From: CAZMNY01 sp964567745
Lineage (GTDB): Bacteria; Planctomycetota; Planctomycetia; Pirellulales; Pirellulaceae
NCBI GenBank assembly: GCA_964567745.1
Contig: CAZMNY010000029.1
Coordinates: 39,281-103,280, forward strand
Length of the DNA stretch: 64,000 bases
Direction of reading: 5' to 3'
Shown here: one piece after another, positions 55,257-63,981 of the stretch
Numbering within the stretch: the stretch's first letter is position 1
Layout: each line of letters begins with the position of its first letter
Program-made: the position numbers and the translations under genes
Notes under the pieces: model-generated
The model's input: only the letters and a program-made list of their open reading frames with translations
Database searches by the model: none
Told to the model about the DNA's origin: nothing

Positions 55257-55901
55257 TTGTTAGCGCACCCAGGATTCTCAAGCTCCTTTTCTCGGCGACC
55301 ATTGGTTGCTCAAGCCAGGGACGCTTGGAGTTCGCCGCGAGCACGTCAAGCCAAGCTGGGCCATCTTCAAATCTCAATTCAGACTCTGATCTATCTCACG
55401 ATTCTTACAGCAGTCTGGTTGATGTTTTTTCGCGCGTCCCCCGGGACAGCGTGCTTCGTCGCCCCGGCATGCGTCTTAGTTGCAATCGCCGTCGTGCGGA
55501 AAAGGTATGCGTTGTTGTTTTGGTTGCCGCTAGTGGCGACCCTCTCTGCGCTTTGCGTGCTCTCCGTTCCGTTACCTCGGCCGCGCAGATTCACGTTGAT
55601 TGCATTGATCGGCGTCGGTTGGGTCGTCGCGACGGCCTGCATTGCGCTGCGCCGGAGCGTTCTTCGTTATCGAGCAACATCGAATCGTGATTTCATGCTG
55701 TTGACTGCCTTGCTCTACGGCGCAGTTGGCGGACTCTTGACCTCGGCAATGATCGCGTTGCCGTTGCTGATCCGCTCCTATTGTTTCGACTTTGTCGTAC
55801 AGCCAGTTGTCTCAGTCGAATCGCTCGTCGCCCCACTACTGATCGGCGCAGTTGCTGGAATGTTCATTTGTCTGCCACTTGGTGTTCTAACCTACCGATA
55901 G
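55257..55901 (+). CDS. Membrane protein with FSIRT-like N-terminus, unknown function
   Basis: About 214 residues from a TTG at 55257; the true start is uncertain because the first 35 residues look atypical. The segment LGHLQISIQTLIYLTILTAV resembles the 'FS(I/L)RT' start common in small planctomycete membrane proteins. Five to six hydrophobic helices follow (AVWLMFF, ACFVAPACVLVAIAVV, LLFWLPLVATLSALCVLSV, LIALIGVGWVVATACIAL, LLTALLYGAVGGLLTSAMIA, APLLIGAVAGMFICLPLGVL). No family is recognised. Confidence 0.6.
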   Translation: MLAHPGFSSSFSRRPLVAQARDAWSSPRARQAKLGHLQISIQTLIYLTILTAVWLMFFRASPGTACFVAPACVLVAIAVVRKRYALLFWLPLVATLSALCVLSVPLPRPRRFTLIALIGVGWVVATACIALRRSVLRYRATSNRDFMLLTALLYGAVGGLLTSAMIALPLLIRSYCFDFVVQPVVSVESLVAPLLIGAVAGMFICLPLGVLTYR

Positions 55902-55998
55902 TTCGGTTTACCGATCATTACGAGCGCCCGCAATCGACTTGACTCGGTACAAGCCAGGCCGAAGACGTTCGACGCGCGTGCAATTCGAAACCAAAGGC

Positions 55999-56355
55999 AT
56001 GCGATTCTATTGGATATTTGGCGCTTTTTCCGGTGCGGCACTTGGCTTTGCAATCGCTGCGGTAGCGTTGGCAACAGAAGCTCGCACTTTACGCCTTGCG
56101 GAGATTTTGGCCGGCTTTGCATTCTTCATTGTTGTGTGTTCATTTCTTGGCGGAGCCGGCGGATATCTCGGTTCGTTGTGGGCCAGGAAACACATCGGTG
56201 TTGCTGAACTGGCTGTCATCGGGGCGAGTCTGTTGGCGATGTTGTGGGCGCTTTGGTTTGGAAAGTTGGGGCTACCGGTCATAGCAGTAACTCTTTGCGT
56301 TGGAGTGCCCGCACTGGTTGTCTTGGCGACCAAGAAGGACCGAGAGGGTGGTTGA
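55999..56355 (+). CDS. Small four-helix membrane protein, hypothetical
   Basis: A 118-residue protein from the ATG at 55999 (MRFYWIFGAFSGAALGFAIA). Four transmembrane helices are evident: near 3-25, 38-60, 70-88 and 90-108. It ends with a basic tail (TKKDREGG). AAAGG is 4-8 bases upstream of the ATG. The gene lies between another membrane gene and a macro-domain gene on the same strand. No family is recognised. Confidence 0.6.
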   Translation: MRFYWIFGAFSGAALGFAIAAVALATEARTLRLAEILAGFAFFIVVCSFLGGAGGYLGSLWARKHIGVAELAVIGASLLAMLWALWFGKLGLPVIAVTLCVGVPALVVLATKKDREGG

Positions 56356-56461
56356 TTGAGTCTCGTTTGAATGGCTCGGTCGCTGAAGTCTGGCAATGAG
56401 ACTGAGCCGATGTTGCCTTCCGTTTCGCGTTTGTCAACGAATTCGTTATGTTGTTTGGGCG

Positions 56462-56995
56462 ATGACAATCCACGGGCGAATCCGACTTGCTCTCGAGGAC
56501 ATCACGCGGCTTGAGGTCGACGCGGTCGTTACCGCGGCAAACGAATTTCTCGCCGGCGGTGGTGGCGTTGATGGGGCTGTGCATGCGGCGGCGGGGCCAG
56601 AATTGGTTCTGGCTTCGCGGCAACTGGCGCCATGTCCGCCTGGTGAAGCTCGCATCACGCCGGGATTCAAGCTAAATGTGATGGTGATTCACGCCGTCGG
56701 GCCGATCTACCGAGGCGGTAATGCAAACGAATCGAACACTCTCGCGAGTGCATATCGAGCGTCGCTGGCCCTCGCGGCTGAGAATCGCTTGAAGCACATT
56801 GCGTTTCCATGCATCTCGACCGGCGTCTACCGGTATCCACAGGAAGAGGCCTGCCGAACAGCAATCGAAGTAGTTGTTGACTGGATTCGGGGAAATGAGA
56901 GCCCCGAGATCGTCACGTTTTGCTGCTATCACGACGTGGACCACGAGATGTATCGCGAACGGCTCGCCGAAGTCGGCCTCATTGACGACGCGTAG
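56462..56995 (+). CDS. Macro-domain protein (ADP-ribose/O-acetyl-ADP-ribose type)
   Basis: A 177-residue protein that is essentially one macro domain. The diagnostic block is VVTAANEFLAGGGGVDGAVH, normally VNAANxxLxGGGGVDGAIH. The first Asn of the NAAN motif is Thr here, while the following Asn and the G-rich loop are kept. Later signatures are VIHAVGPIY and FPCISTGVYRYPQEEACRTA. The family binds ADP-ribose and can remove it from proteins or deacetylate O-acetyl-ADP-ribose. The ATG at 56462 fits the domain boundary. No ADP-ribosyltransferase (DarT-like) is adjacent. The cytoplasmic role is uncertain. Confidence 0.9.
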   Translation: MTIHGRIRLALEDITRLEVDAVVTAANEFLAGGGGVDGAVHAAAGPELVLASRQLAPCPPGEARITPGFKLNVMVIHAVGPIYRGGNANESNTLASAYRASLALAAENRLKHIAFPCISTGVYRYPQEEACRTAIEVVVDWIRGNESPEIVTFCCYHDVDHEMYRERLAEVGLIDDA

Positions 56996-57100
56996 TCTGG
57001 GCTTATCGTTCTGGCGATCTGGCAGTGCCTTGCTCGAACCCGATTCACCAGGTCGAGCATATCAAAGTGGTTGTCGCCCGCTGCACGTATTTCCACAACG

Positions 57101-57195
57101 ACCCCAAGGAGCCAAGCTCGTTCGGTGAATCAGGTTTAACGCTAAGGGAAACTTGAATGCGGCAGGATGCCCCAGCCACGAAGCGCTTGCGTCGT
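57101..57195 (+). repeat. Dispersed intergenic palindromic repeat, copy 4
   Basis: Diverged head (CCCCAAGGAGCCAAGCTCGTT), then CGGTGAATCAGG and the second arm CCCCAGCCACGAAGCGCTTGCG, as in copy 3. It lies in the 400-base gap 56996-57394, where no gene is seen. Confidence 0.7.
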
Positions 57196-57274
57196 GCCCG
57201 CCGGGTTTGTCGCGGTCTATCGGCGGTCTCCAGTGCAAAGTGCTAAGTGAAGAATGCAAAGTGCAAAATGAGAG

Positions 57275-57340
57275 ACTCCCAACGCGAGCTTGCTTGCTCG
57301 GTGAATCAGATTCAAGGTAAGCAAGAGGCTTCCCATTGGT
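57275..57340 (+). repeat. Dispersed intergenic palindromic repeat, copy 5
   Basis: CTCCCAACGCGAGCTTGCTTGCTCGGTGAATCAGATTCA: head slightly expanded, GGTGAATCAGATTCA block intact. It lies 80 bases after copy 4 in the same orientation. Confidence 0.7.
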
Positions 57341-57394
57341 GAGTCACAAAATCTGAGCTTTCAACGGGTTGAACTTCAGCGTCCTTACTCTTGT

Positions 57395-58015
57395 TCATCG
57401 GTAATGCTCGTACGGTTCACGCATAATCATGCCGAAGCTGCAGTCGCCGCCCCACAACAGAGTCCAACCGTTGCCACAATGAGCAAAGCTATGTCGCAAT
57501 TTTGATTGGTCTTCGATAGCAGTTGCGAGTTGCCTTAGCGTCAATTGATTCGACGGAAATCGAATCAAGACGGAAGCGTCGGCCTCGGCCACGCTTCTCG
57601 ACGTCCTGATCGGAAAGGCCTCGCGACAGTCTGGGTCGGCACATTCTTGAATTTCGCCGAGTGTCATTTCCATTCTCGCGAGCGTCACAGGCTGTGAGAG
57701 CACGCGATCTGTCGTTTTGACTGGCGCAAGATGAGCGGCTGTAATGACCGCAACCATGACAAACACCTGAATGCCGATCGCGGCTCGTCCTAGGCTGGTT
57801 TGTTGAGCCTTAAAGTGACGTCGAGCGGCGACGACGAGCACGCAAAGCCAAACCCAAAACACCAAGGCATGCAACGGTAGCACGAGCATAGCGAAAAGCG
57901 AGCCAAGGATGAGCGGAATCAACGAGTGTGTGGCGACGAAAGAAATCGTCGAGACTCTAGGCGCATCTGGAGCCCCCATCGCGGAGATAGGAGTTTGGTA
58001 AGGATTGCCCGTCAT
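57395..58015 (-). CDS. Membrane protein with NPYQ N-terminus, hypothetical
   Basis: A 206-residue protein starting MTGNPYQTPISA, an N-terminal motif seen in many small planctomycete membrane proteins. Two to three helices follow (LIPLILGSLFAMLVLPLHAL, FWVWLCVLVVAA, IGIQVFVMVAVITAAHL). The C-terminal half (110-206) is soluble with four cysteines (ECADPDC, FAHCGNGW, GGDC), which could form disulfides outside the membrane. No family is recognised. Confidence 0.65.
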   Translation of the reverse strand: MTGNPYQTPISAMGAPDAPRVSTISFVATHSLIPLILGSLFAMLVLPLHALVFWVWLCVLVVAARRHFKAQQTSLGRAAIGIQVFVMVAVITAAHLAPVKTTDRVLSQPVTLARMEMTLGEIQECADPDCREAFPIRTSRSVAEADASVLIRFPSNQLTLRQLATAIEDQSKLRHSFAHCGNGWTLLWGGDCSFGMIMREPYEHYR

Positions 58016-58220
58016 TTGGATTCAGCGTGGCGGGGGTCAGCTTGACAACGAATCACGTCCATCCACACGACAGTCGACAATCAAGATCGCGGGTCGCGTC
58101 AGTGTCGCACCGCAACGCCAACTTTACTCATCCCCCTGCTTCGATAACAAGTCTTGCCTTGTGGTTTGAGTTCCACGTTGCACTTGCCGCTCTATTCTTG
58201 GCCTGTGGTAGACTGCCCCA

Positions 58221-58639
58221 ATGCCCGAACAACCCAAGCAACAATGGCGGCCGCGATTCTCGATGCGCACGTTTTTGATCGCGTTCACAGTCGCGTGCGC
58301 CTATGCTGCCTGCTGGTGGCCGACGAAGATGCAGGGAGTCGACGATGTGCGCAAGTCGCCGACGAGTCTCGAGTCTACGTTGTGGCCTATGGGCTCTCGC
58401 TGGATGAGAATAAGACGCTCATGGGTTACAACGAACGGGCCGTCTTGCCACTCATCGTGAAAGCGAACCATCAAGGATTTGACACCAAATCAGGCTTCGA
58501 AATTCATCGATATTATTTCTGGTTCTTCGGTTTCGTCGCCAAACCGCCGTACGAGCGGGAACTGCCGGCCAGCCCTCCGGAACAAGTTCCCGCAACCCCG
58601 CAATCGCTGACCATCGATGCGAGTTCGGGAGCGACATAA
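58221..58639 (+). pseudogene. Frameshifted small membrane protein gene
   Basis: The first frame starts at ATG 58221 and reads PRFSMRTFLIAFTVACAYAA, a planctomycete 'FSxRT' helix start, to KMQGVDDVR. The continuation lies in the -1 frame: VADESRVYVVAYGLSLDENK through to TIDASSGAT and the stop at 58639. The two parts join without overlap of meaning near 58350, as expected for a single lost base. No slippery heptamer is visible, so programmed shifting is unlikely. Sequencing error or decay is possible. Confidence 0.6.
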
Positions 58640-58670
58640 CCGCTGAGCGAATGGCTGTCATTGAACACAA

Positions 58671-60107
58671 CTAGCCGAACAATTCATCGAGCGGTCGCCC
58701 ACCGTCGACGATGCTTGTCGGCACGCCCTGAAGATTGGGGACCTTGAGTTGCGGATCGATACCCAAAGACTGGTAGATCGTTGCGGCAAGATCTTCGGGA
58801 CTGGTGGGATCATCCTTGGGATACGCGGCGTGCTCGTCGGAACGACCGTATAGCAAACCGCCGCGAATGCCGGCGCCGGCAAGGAGCGCGGGAAAACAGT
58901 AGCTCCAATGACCTCGACCCCACGCGCTGGTTCCTTTGGGCGTTCGGCCCATTTCGCCGAGCGCCACGACAAGAGTTTCATCGAGCAAGCCGCGCTGGTC
59001 CATATCCTCCAGCAGCGCCGCAAACGCCTGATCGAAACCGGGCAACAGGTATTGCTGAAGATGGTTACTGCTGCGATGCGAGTCCCAGCTGTAGCCGTCG
59101 GGCGCATCCCACGCGACCGTCACAAATCGGCAACCGGCTTCAATCATCCGCCTGCCCATCAACAACGATTGACCGAACAGGTGACGCCCATACTGATCGC
59201 GGAGCCTCGACGTTTCGCGACGAATATCGAGCGAGTCTCGAATTTGCGGCGAGGCGACGATATCCGCCGCACGCTCCCGAATTCGCTCGTAATCGGCAAA
59301 GTCCGAGCGGTCCAATTCCGCTCGTGCCGTTTCAAATTGGTCAAGCAAACTCAGCCGCCCGTTCATTCGATCCAGCGCGATCCGGTCGAGCGGTGCCAGA
59401 CCTTTCACTCGAAAGTCGAGTTCCTTGTCGCTGCAATCGCGAAAGTACGGGTTGTCGCTGGCGTTCTTCTTGCGAATGTCCGTCGCCAGCCCGTTGTAGG
59501 CAGATCCCAGCCAGCCGGCGTATTGTCCCGTCCGGTCATAGCCCTGCAGGTGGCCGAGCCGATTCGGCAGGTAGACATAATCGGGCAACGGTCGCCTGCG
59601 TTCCGCGTCCGAGTGCTGCGAAACGTACTCGACAATGGAGCCCATCGATGGCCAGTCCGTTTCACTTGCGTTCACGTCCGATCCGCTCGCCGCGGTTCGC
59701 GTCCATTTGTGACCGGTTTGAATGTAGTGGCACGCGTTATGGTCGTTGTGAGGATGTGTCATGCTGCGGACGACGCAAAACTTATTCGAGCAGGAAGCGA
59801 GCTTCGGCAGGTGTTCGCTGATTCGCAACCCTGGCGTGCGCGATGCAATCGGCTGAAATGGCCCACGAATCGTACTGGGAGCATCCGGCTTCATGTCGAA
59901 CGATTCCAACTGGCTTGGACCGCCAAACAGATACACGAACAGGACCGACTTGGCTCGCGCCGGACCAAACTTGGCACCGCCATACTCCTCCGCCGCGAAG
60001 AGTTGGTTGAGATGCAAGCCCAACAAACCGGCACCGCCAGCTTGCAACACCTCGCGTCGCGTCATTCCGTTACATACGCTTTGCTTGCGTCCGAAGATCG
60101 ACAGCAT
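58671..60107 (-). CDS. DUF1501 family Tat-exported protein (without cytochrome partner)
   Basis: A 478-residue protein with a leader around GMTRREVLQAGGAGLLGLHL. DUF1501 motifs are VLFVYLFGGPSQLESFDMKP near 57, PHNDHNACHYIQTGHKW near 120, SMGSIVEYV, FVTVAWDAPDGYSWDSH near 328, DETLVVALGEMGRTPKGTSA and GRGHWSYCFPALLAGAGIRG near 400-420. Unlike the other DUF1501 genes here, no DUF1549/DUF1553 gene sits beside it; the partner may be elsewhere. It is divergent from the fusion gene at 60358, across 250 bases where I see no clear promoter. Confidence 0.93.
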   Translation of the reverse strand: MLSIFGRKQSVCNGMTRREVLQAGGAGLLGLHLNQLFAAEEYGGAKFGPARAKSVLFVYLFGGPSQLESFDMKPDAPSTIRGPFQPIASRTPGLRISEHLPKLASCSNKFCVVRSMTHPHNDHNACHYIQTGHKWTRTAASGSDVNASETDWPSMGSIVEYVSQHSDAERRRPLPDYVYLPNRLGHLQGYDRTGQYAGWLGSAYNGLATDIRKKNASDNPYFRDCSDKELDFRVKGLAPLDRIALDRMNGRLSLLDQFETARAELDRSDFADYERIRERAADIVASPQIRDSLDIRRETSRLRDQYGRHLFGQSLLMGRRMIEAGCRFVTVAWDAPDGYSWDSHRSSNHLQQYLLPGFDQAFAALLEDMDQRGLLDETLVVALGEMGRTPKGTSAWGRGHWSYCFPALLAGAGIRGGLLYGRSDEHAAYPKDDPTSPEDLAATIYQSLGIDPQLKVPNLQGVPTSIVDGGRPLDELFG

Positions 60108-60357
60108 GGCTCCGCTCCATCTCGCGTGGATGTGGCCAACGCCAACTCGGGCGATCTAAGACCGCCGCGGCTCGACCACATTCTGTCAAAGCCGCAAAGC
60201 AATTGCAAATTTCCCCGCTGCCCGTAGCTACGCGAACTCGCCAGCCAGCTGGAGCGGATGCTCGCTCGTTTTGCTTGGGGCGAAAGTTATCTTCGCGCTA
60301 TCGGAGATGATACCATCAGTGGATCGGAATTCACGATACCGCGCTTGGAGCAAAAAA

Positions 60358-63300
60358 ATGATGGACAGAGTTACCGCCTTGGCTCTCTGCTGCCTACTGA
60401 CTCTCACTGGCAAGGCCGCTGCTCAGCCCGACGCCCCGCCGTTCGCGATTGAACGGTCGGTCGCCATTCAGGGTTTTAAGGGCAAGTTTTGCTGGGTCCA
60501 CGCAAGGGCCGGCGCAGTGCCGGCGAAGGGCAACGCGAAGCCCACGGTTGTAATGACACTGCAGAAGCTTCAACTCTCCGGCTCGGATATTTTCTTCTCA
60601 CTCAACGAAATGCTGACGTCGAACGGGGGAAAGACGTGGACTCGGCCCGTTGAGCACAAGTCGTTCGCGAGGGTTCCCTTCGCGTTCGATGGCCACAAGG
60701 ACCTCGAGATCACGGTGTGCGATTTCTCGCCAAAGTGGCACGCGAAAACCGGCAAGCTTCTCGGGACCGGCCAAACGGTTGTCTACGAGAACAACCACGT
60801 GCGCCGCGTCCGCCCGAGAGGCACTGCCTACGCTGTCTACGATCCTGACAATGCGAGTTGGTCTCGATGGCGAACGATCGAGATGCCCGACGAGGCGAAG
60901 TTTGCGAATGCCGGCGCGGGCAGCGTTCAGCGAGTCGATCTCGCCACTGGCGATGTCCTACTGCCCATCTACTTCAAGGAGATCGGAAAGACCCAGTACG
61001 CGACAACGGTCCTGCGATGTTCGTTCGACGGCAAGACGCTACGATACGCCGAACATGGCAGTGAGCTGACCCTGCCGGTGAAACGCGGTCTGTATGAGCC
61101 GTCTTTGACGGAATTCGGCGGCCGATACTTTTTGACCATGCGCAACGACGACCACGGTTACGTTTCGGTCAGCGACCACGGGGATTCCTTGCGGTTCTCC
61201 GCGCCAAAGAAATGGACTTTCGACGACGGTTCTGATCTCGGAAACTATAACACGCAACAGCATTGGGTCCGCCACCCTCGGCATGGACTGTGGCTCGTCT
61301 ACACTCGCAAAGGCGCCGGAAACGATCATGTCTTTCGCCATCGTGCGCCGTTGTTCATCGCAAAGGTCGATCCAGCGAAACTGCACATCATTCGTTCGAC
61401 CGAGCAGATTCTCGTGCCGGAAAAAGGCGCGCGACTAGGCAACTTTGGCGTAACGGAAATTAGCGAGAACGAAACGTGGGTGACCGCCGCCGAGTGGATG
61501 CAGGGGCCAGGCCCGAATTATCACGACCCCAAACCGCTGGCCGCTCGCGGGGCCGACAATCGTATCTGGGTGGCGAAAATAAAATGGTCATCGCCACCGC
61601 CACCCGTCATCCAGCGACACGGCGACAAATCGAAACACTCGACCGTGCTCGTCGACAACGTGGCCCTCGCCCACACCACTCAGTTGATCGCCGGAGATCA
61701 CAACACCGCTTCGCTCGACACGGAGATTCGGGACGTCTTTGATCGACTGGCCGCCGCGCTCGGGGATGTCGATTCGTCGAAGACGGACCTTGTCAAACTG
61801 AACCTGTACGTTGCCGACGAGTCGGTGGCGAAGGCAGCCTTGACGTTCCTTTCCGACTGGTGCGACGCTGACGCACGGCCAGCCGACTGTACCGTTGCAA
61901 CCGCGCTGCCAGACGGCCGAAAATTTGCCCTCGACGCCGTGTTCGTCGCGAGACAAGTTGATGCTGGCGCGAAGGTCGCACATCGAATCGGCGGCGCGCG
62001 TGAAGGACAGGCGGCAGCAGGACGGGCTCGCGTCAGCGTTCTTCCGAAAGGCGATGTCGTATATGTCTCCGGACAGGCTCAGCCGGGCGGCGATCTGGCC
62101 GCCGCGACATCATCGACGCTCACCGGTCTTCTCGAATCACTGCAAGGTTTGAAGCTCGGTCGAGCTGACATTGTTCAGGTCAAATGTTTCCTCGAGCCGA
62201 TGTCGCAAGTCGCGACTGTCGACAAGGAAATCGAAACATTCTTTGGCGGTAACACGGTACCGGCGGTTTCGCACGTCGAGTGGATTCGAGGCGGGGGATC
62301 GCGACCGATTGAGATTGAACTTGTCGTGGCGGCGCCGATGACCAAGACGTCCGAGACCGTAAGCTATTACACGCCGCCCGGAATGAAAGCGTCTCCCGTC
62401 TTCAGTCGAGTGGCTCGCATTCACGGCAAGCGTCTTTTTAACCGGCCCCCCCCCCCCCCCACCCCCGCCGGCTTTCCGGCGACTCAGGTTGATTCCGTCT
62501 TCCAGCAATTGATACGGCAGCTCAAGCCCACTCGCTCGAACCTGAGGCATCTTGCCAAGGCGACTTACTACGTGGCCGATGCGGATGTCAGTTCCCAGTT
62601 GAACAACAGGCGGCCGCACTACTACGACCCGCAACGCCCCCCTGCCGCTTCGAAAGCGATGGTTCGCGGCGCTGGCTCTGCCGATCGCACGATTGCAGTC
62701 GACATCATCGCCGCCCCGGAAGGCCCGCTTAGTTCCGTGTTGACTCCGCTTGCCACGAACTCCAAACCGACTCGTCGAGTCACCTATAAGACGGTCGGCG
62801 ATCGCAACCTGCGTCTGCACATTTTTGAGCCTGAAGGCCACCGGCCAACCGATCGCCGACCAGTGTTTCTCGCGATTCATGGAGGTGGCTGGACCGGAGG
62901 GAACGCACCAGGGTTCTATCCGTTCGCGCAGCACTTCGCCAAACAAGGCATGGTCGGCATCAGCCTTGAATATCGTCTTCGCAGCACCAGAGACGAAACG
63001 ACGGTTTTTGACTCTGTTCGTGACGCCCGTAGCGCAGTCCGCTGGATCCGGACAAACGCCGACGACCTGGGGATTGATCCCGCGAAGGTTATCGCAATGG
63101 GAGGATCCGCCGGCGGACACCTTGCCGTCTCCACCGCCCTGTTCGATCGAGTTAATCAAGACACCGACCCCGCTGACGTCTCGGCTCGACCGGACGCGCT
63201 CATTCTGATGTATCCGGTGCTCGACACGTCGGCCGATGGCTACGGCCAGGCAAAGATCGGCGACCGCTGGCGCGAACTGTCACCCGTTCACAATGTTCGC

Positions 63301-63531
63301 AGCGGCTTGCCGCCAGCATTGATCTTCCACGGCACCGCCGACGCAGTCACTCCCTATACCGGGGCAAAGAAGTTTCATGACCTCTCCGTCGCCGCCGGCA
63401 ACACAAACTCGCTCATCACCTTTCCCGGGGGTCGCCACGGCTACATCATCTTCGATCGCGACGAGTATGATCGCGCATTGACTCAGATGAGAGATTTCCT
63501 CCGGCAGCATCAGTTTCTACCGATGAAATAG
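60358..63531 (+). CDS. Secreted sialidase-like / triple RidA-like / alpha-beta hydrolase fusion
   Basis: A 1057-residue protein. GGAG at 60347-60350 supports the ATG at 60358, and a signal peptide follows (VTALALCCLLTLTGKAAAQ). Residues 30-410 resemble a BNR/sialidase-type propeller (NGGKTWTRPV; YVSVSDHGDSLRF). Residues 420-540, 545-660 and 662-800 look like three RidA/YjgF-type domains (DVDSSKTDLVKLNLYVAD; GDVVYVSGQAQPGGDL with GRADIVQVKCFL; TRSNLRHLAKATYYVAD). Residues 810-1057 are an esterase: HGGGW oxyanion motif at 841, GGSAGGH with Ser917, Asp995 in HGTADAV and His1027 in GRHGY. A 15-C run encodes prolines near 697-702. Deacylation of a carbohydrate or related polymer is plausible. The RidA part is unusual outside the cytoplasm. 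Confidence 0.85.
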   Translation: MMDRVTALALCCLLTLTGKAAAQPDAPPFAIERSVAIQGFKGKFCWVHARAGAVPAKGNAKPTVVMTLQKLQLSGSDIFFSLNEMLTSNGGKTWTRPVEHKSFARVPFAFDGHKDLEITVCDFSPKWHAKTGKLLGTGQTVVYENNHVRRVRPRGTAYAVYDPDNASWSRWRTIEMPDEAKFANAGAGSVQRVDLATGDVLLPIYFKEIGKTQYATTVLRCSFDGKTLRYAEHGSELTLPVKRGLYEPSLTEFGGRYFLTMRNDDHGYVSVSDHGDSLRFSAPKKWTFDDGSDLGNYNTQQHWVRHPRHGLWLVYTRKGAGNDHVFRHRAPLFIAKVDPAKLHIIRSTEQILVPEKGARLGNFGVTEISENETWVTAAEWMQGPGPNYHDPKPLAARGADNRIWVAKIKWSSPPPPVIQRHGDKSKHSTVLVDNVALAHTTQLIAGDHNTASLDTEIRDVFDRLAAALGDVDSSKTDLVKLNLYVADESVAKAALTFLSDWCDADARPADCTVATALPDGRKFALDAVFVARQVDAGAKVAHRIGGAREGQAAAGRARVSVLPKGDVVYVSGQAQPGGDLAAATSSTLTGLLESLQGLKLGRADIVQVKCFLEPMSQVATVDKEIETFFGGNTVPAVSHVEWIRGGGSRPIEIELVVAAPMTKTSETVSYYTPPGMKASPVFSRVARIHGKRLFNRPPPPPTPAGFPATQVDSVFQQLIRQLKPTRSNLRHLAKATYYVADADVSSQLNNRRPHYYDPQRPPAASKAMVRGAGSADRTIAVDIIAAPEGPLSSVLTPLATNSKPTRRVTYKTVGDRNLRLHIFEPEGHRPTDRRPVFLAIHGGGWTGGNAPGFYPFAQHFAKQGMVGISLEYRLRSTRDETTVFDSVRDARSAVRWIRTNADDLGIDPAKVIAMGGSAGGHLAVSTALFDRVNQDTDPADVSARPDALILMYPVLDTSADGYGQAKIGDRWRELSPVHNVRSGLPPALIFHGTADAVTPYTGAKKFHDLSVAAGNTNSLITFPGGRHGYIIFDRDEYDRALTQMRDFLRQHQFLPMK
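62446..62460 (+). repeat. Fifteen-cytosine run inside a coding sequence
   Basis: Fifteen consecutive C, then A and five more C, encode a proline run in the third RidA-like segment. A one-base change in the run length would shift the downstream esterase out of frame. The current length keeps the whole 1057-codon frame open. Confidence 0.95.
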
Positions 63532-63586
63532 ACGCGAACAACGGCGAACGTCGAGGATACTCGCACATCGCCCGCCGCCGCAAAGA

Positions 63587-63981
63587 TCAATTCGACGGAG
63601 GCTCCGACTCTCCGTCGAGCGTTCCCGACGGCTTCGAATTCGGGGCGCCGGAGTCTAGCAAATCCGGATCGTCATCATCGACTCGAAAGACCTTGGCGAG
63701 ACGGGTGATCTTCAACACCTCGAGAACGTTTTCGCTGATGCGGGCCAAACGAAGATCAATCGAGTTTTGTTGCGCGTTCTTGTGCAGCAAAACTAGCTTG
63801 CCAATCATCGCGGATGACATGAACTGAACACTATGGAAATCCACGACCAGCCGCTTGGCGTCGCCTGAAGCTTGCTTGCAGGCGTCTGTAAGTGACTTTC
63901 CAATATCGGCAATCCGGCGATCTTCGTGTCGGTGAAAGACACGATGATCTTATCAGGTATTTCGCGAAAATTCGTTGACAT
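63587..63981 (-). pseudogene. Frameshifted STAS-domain (anti-sigma antagonist-like) gene
   Basis: An ATG at 63981 opens MSTNFREIPDKIIVSFTDTK, a planctomycete STAS N-terminus. The frame then diverges near 63915. The continuation lies in another frame: DIGKSLTDACKQASGDAKRL, VVDFHSVQFMSSAMIGKLVL (with the Ser pair phosphorylated in SpoIIAA-like proteins), then ENVLEVLKITRLAKVFRV and an acidic tail. One missing base explains it. From a GTG at 63844, 85 codons remain open, but this lacks the first strands of the domain. Such proteins act in partner-switching control of sigma factors. Confidence 0.7.

Noticed and set aside
56396..56995. DarTG-like toxin-antitoxin system at the macro-domain gene
   Set aside because: No DarT-like toxin is adjacent; neighbouring genes encode small membrane proteins.
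58908..60227. Plus-strand frame of 439 codons
   Set aside because: It lies opposite the clear DUF1501 gene at 58671-60107; its composition (Arg/Ala/Val-rich, no motif) is that of a shadow.
60358..61600. Confident naming of the fusion N-terminus as an active sialidase
   Set aside because: Only weak Asp-box-like motifs are visible and the catalytic arginine triad could not be placed, so it is described as sialidase-like only.
62137..63159. Minus-strand frame of 340 codons
   Set aside because: Antisense to the RidA/esterase part of the fusion gene; the motifs are on the plus strand.
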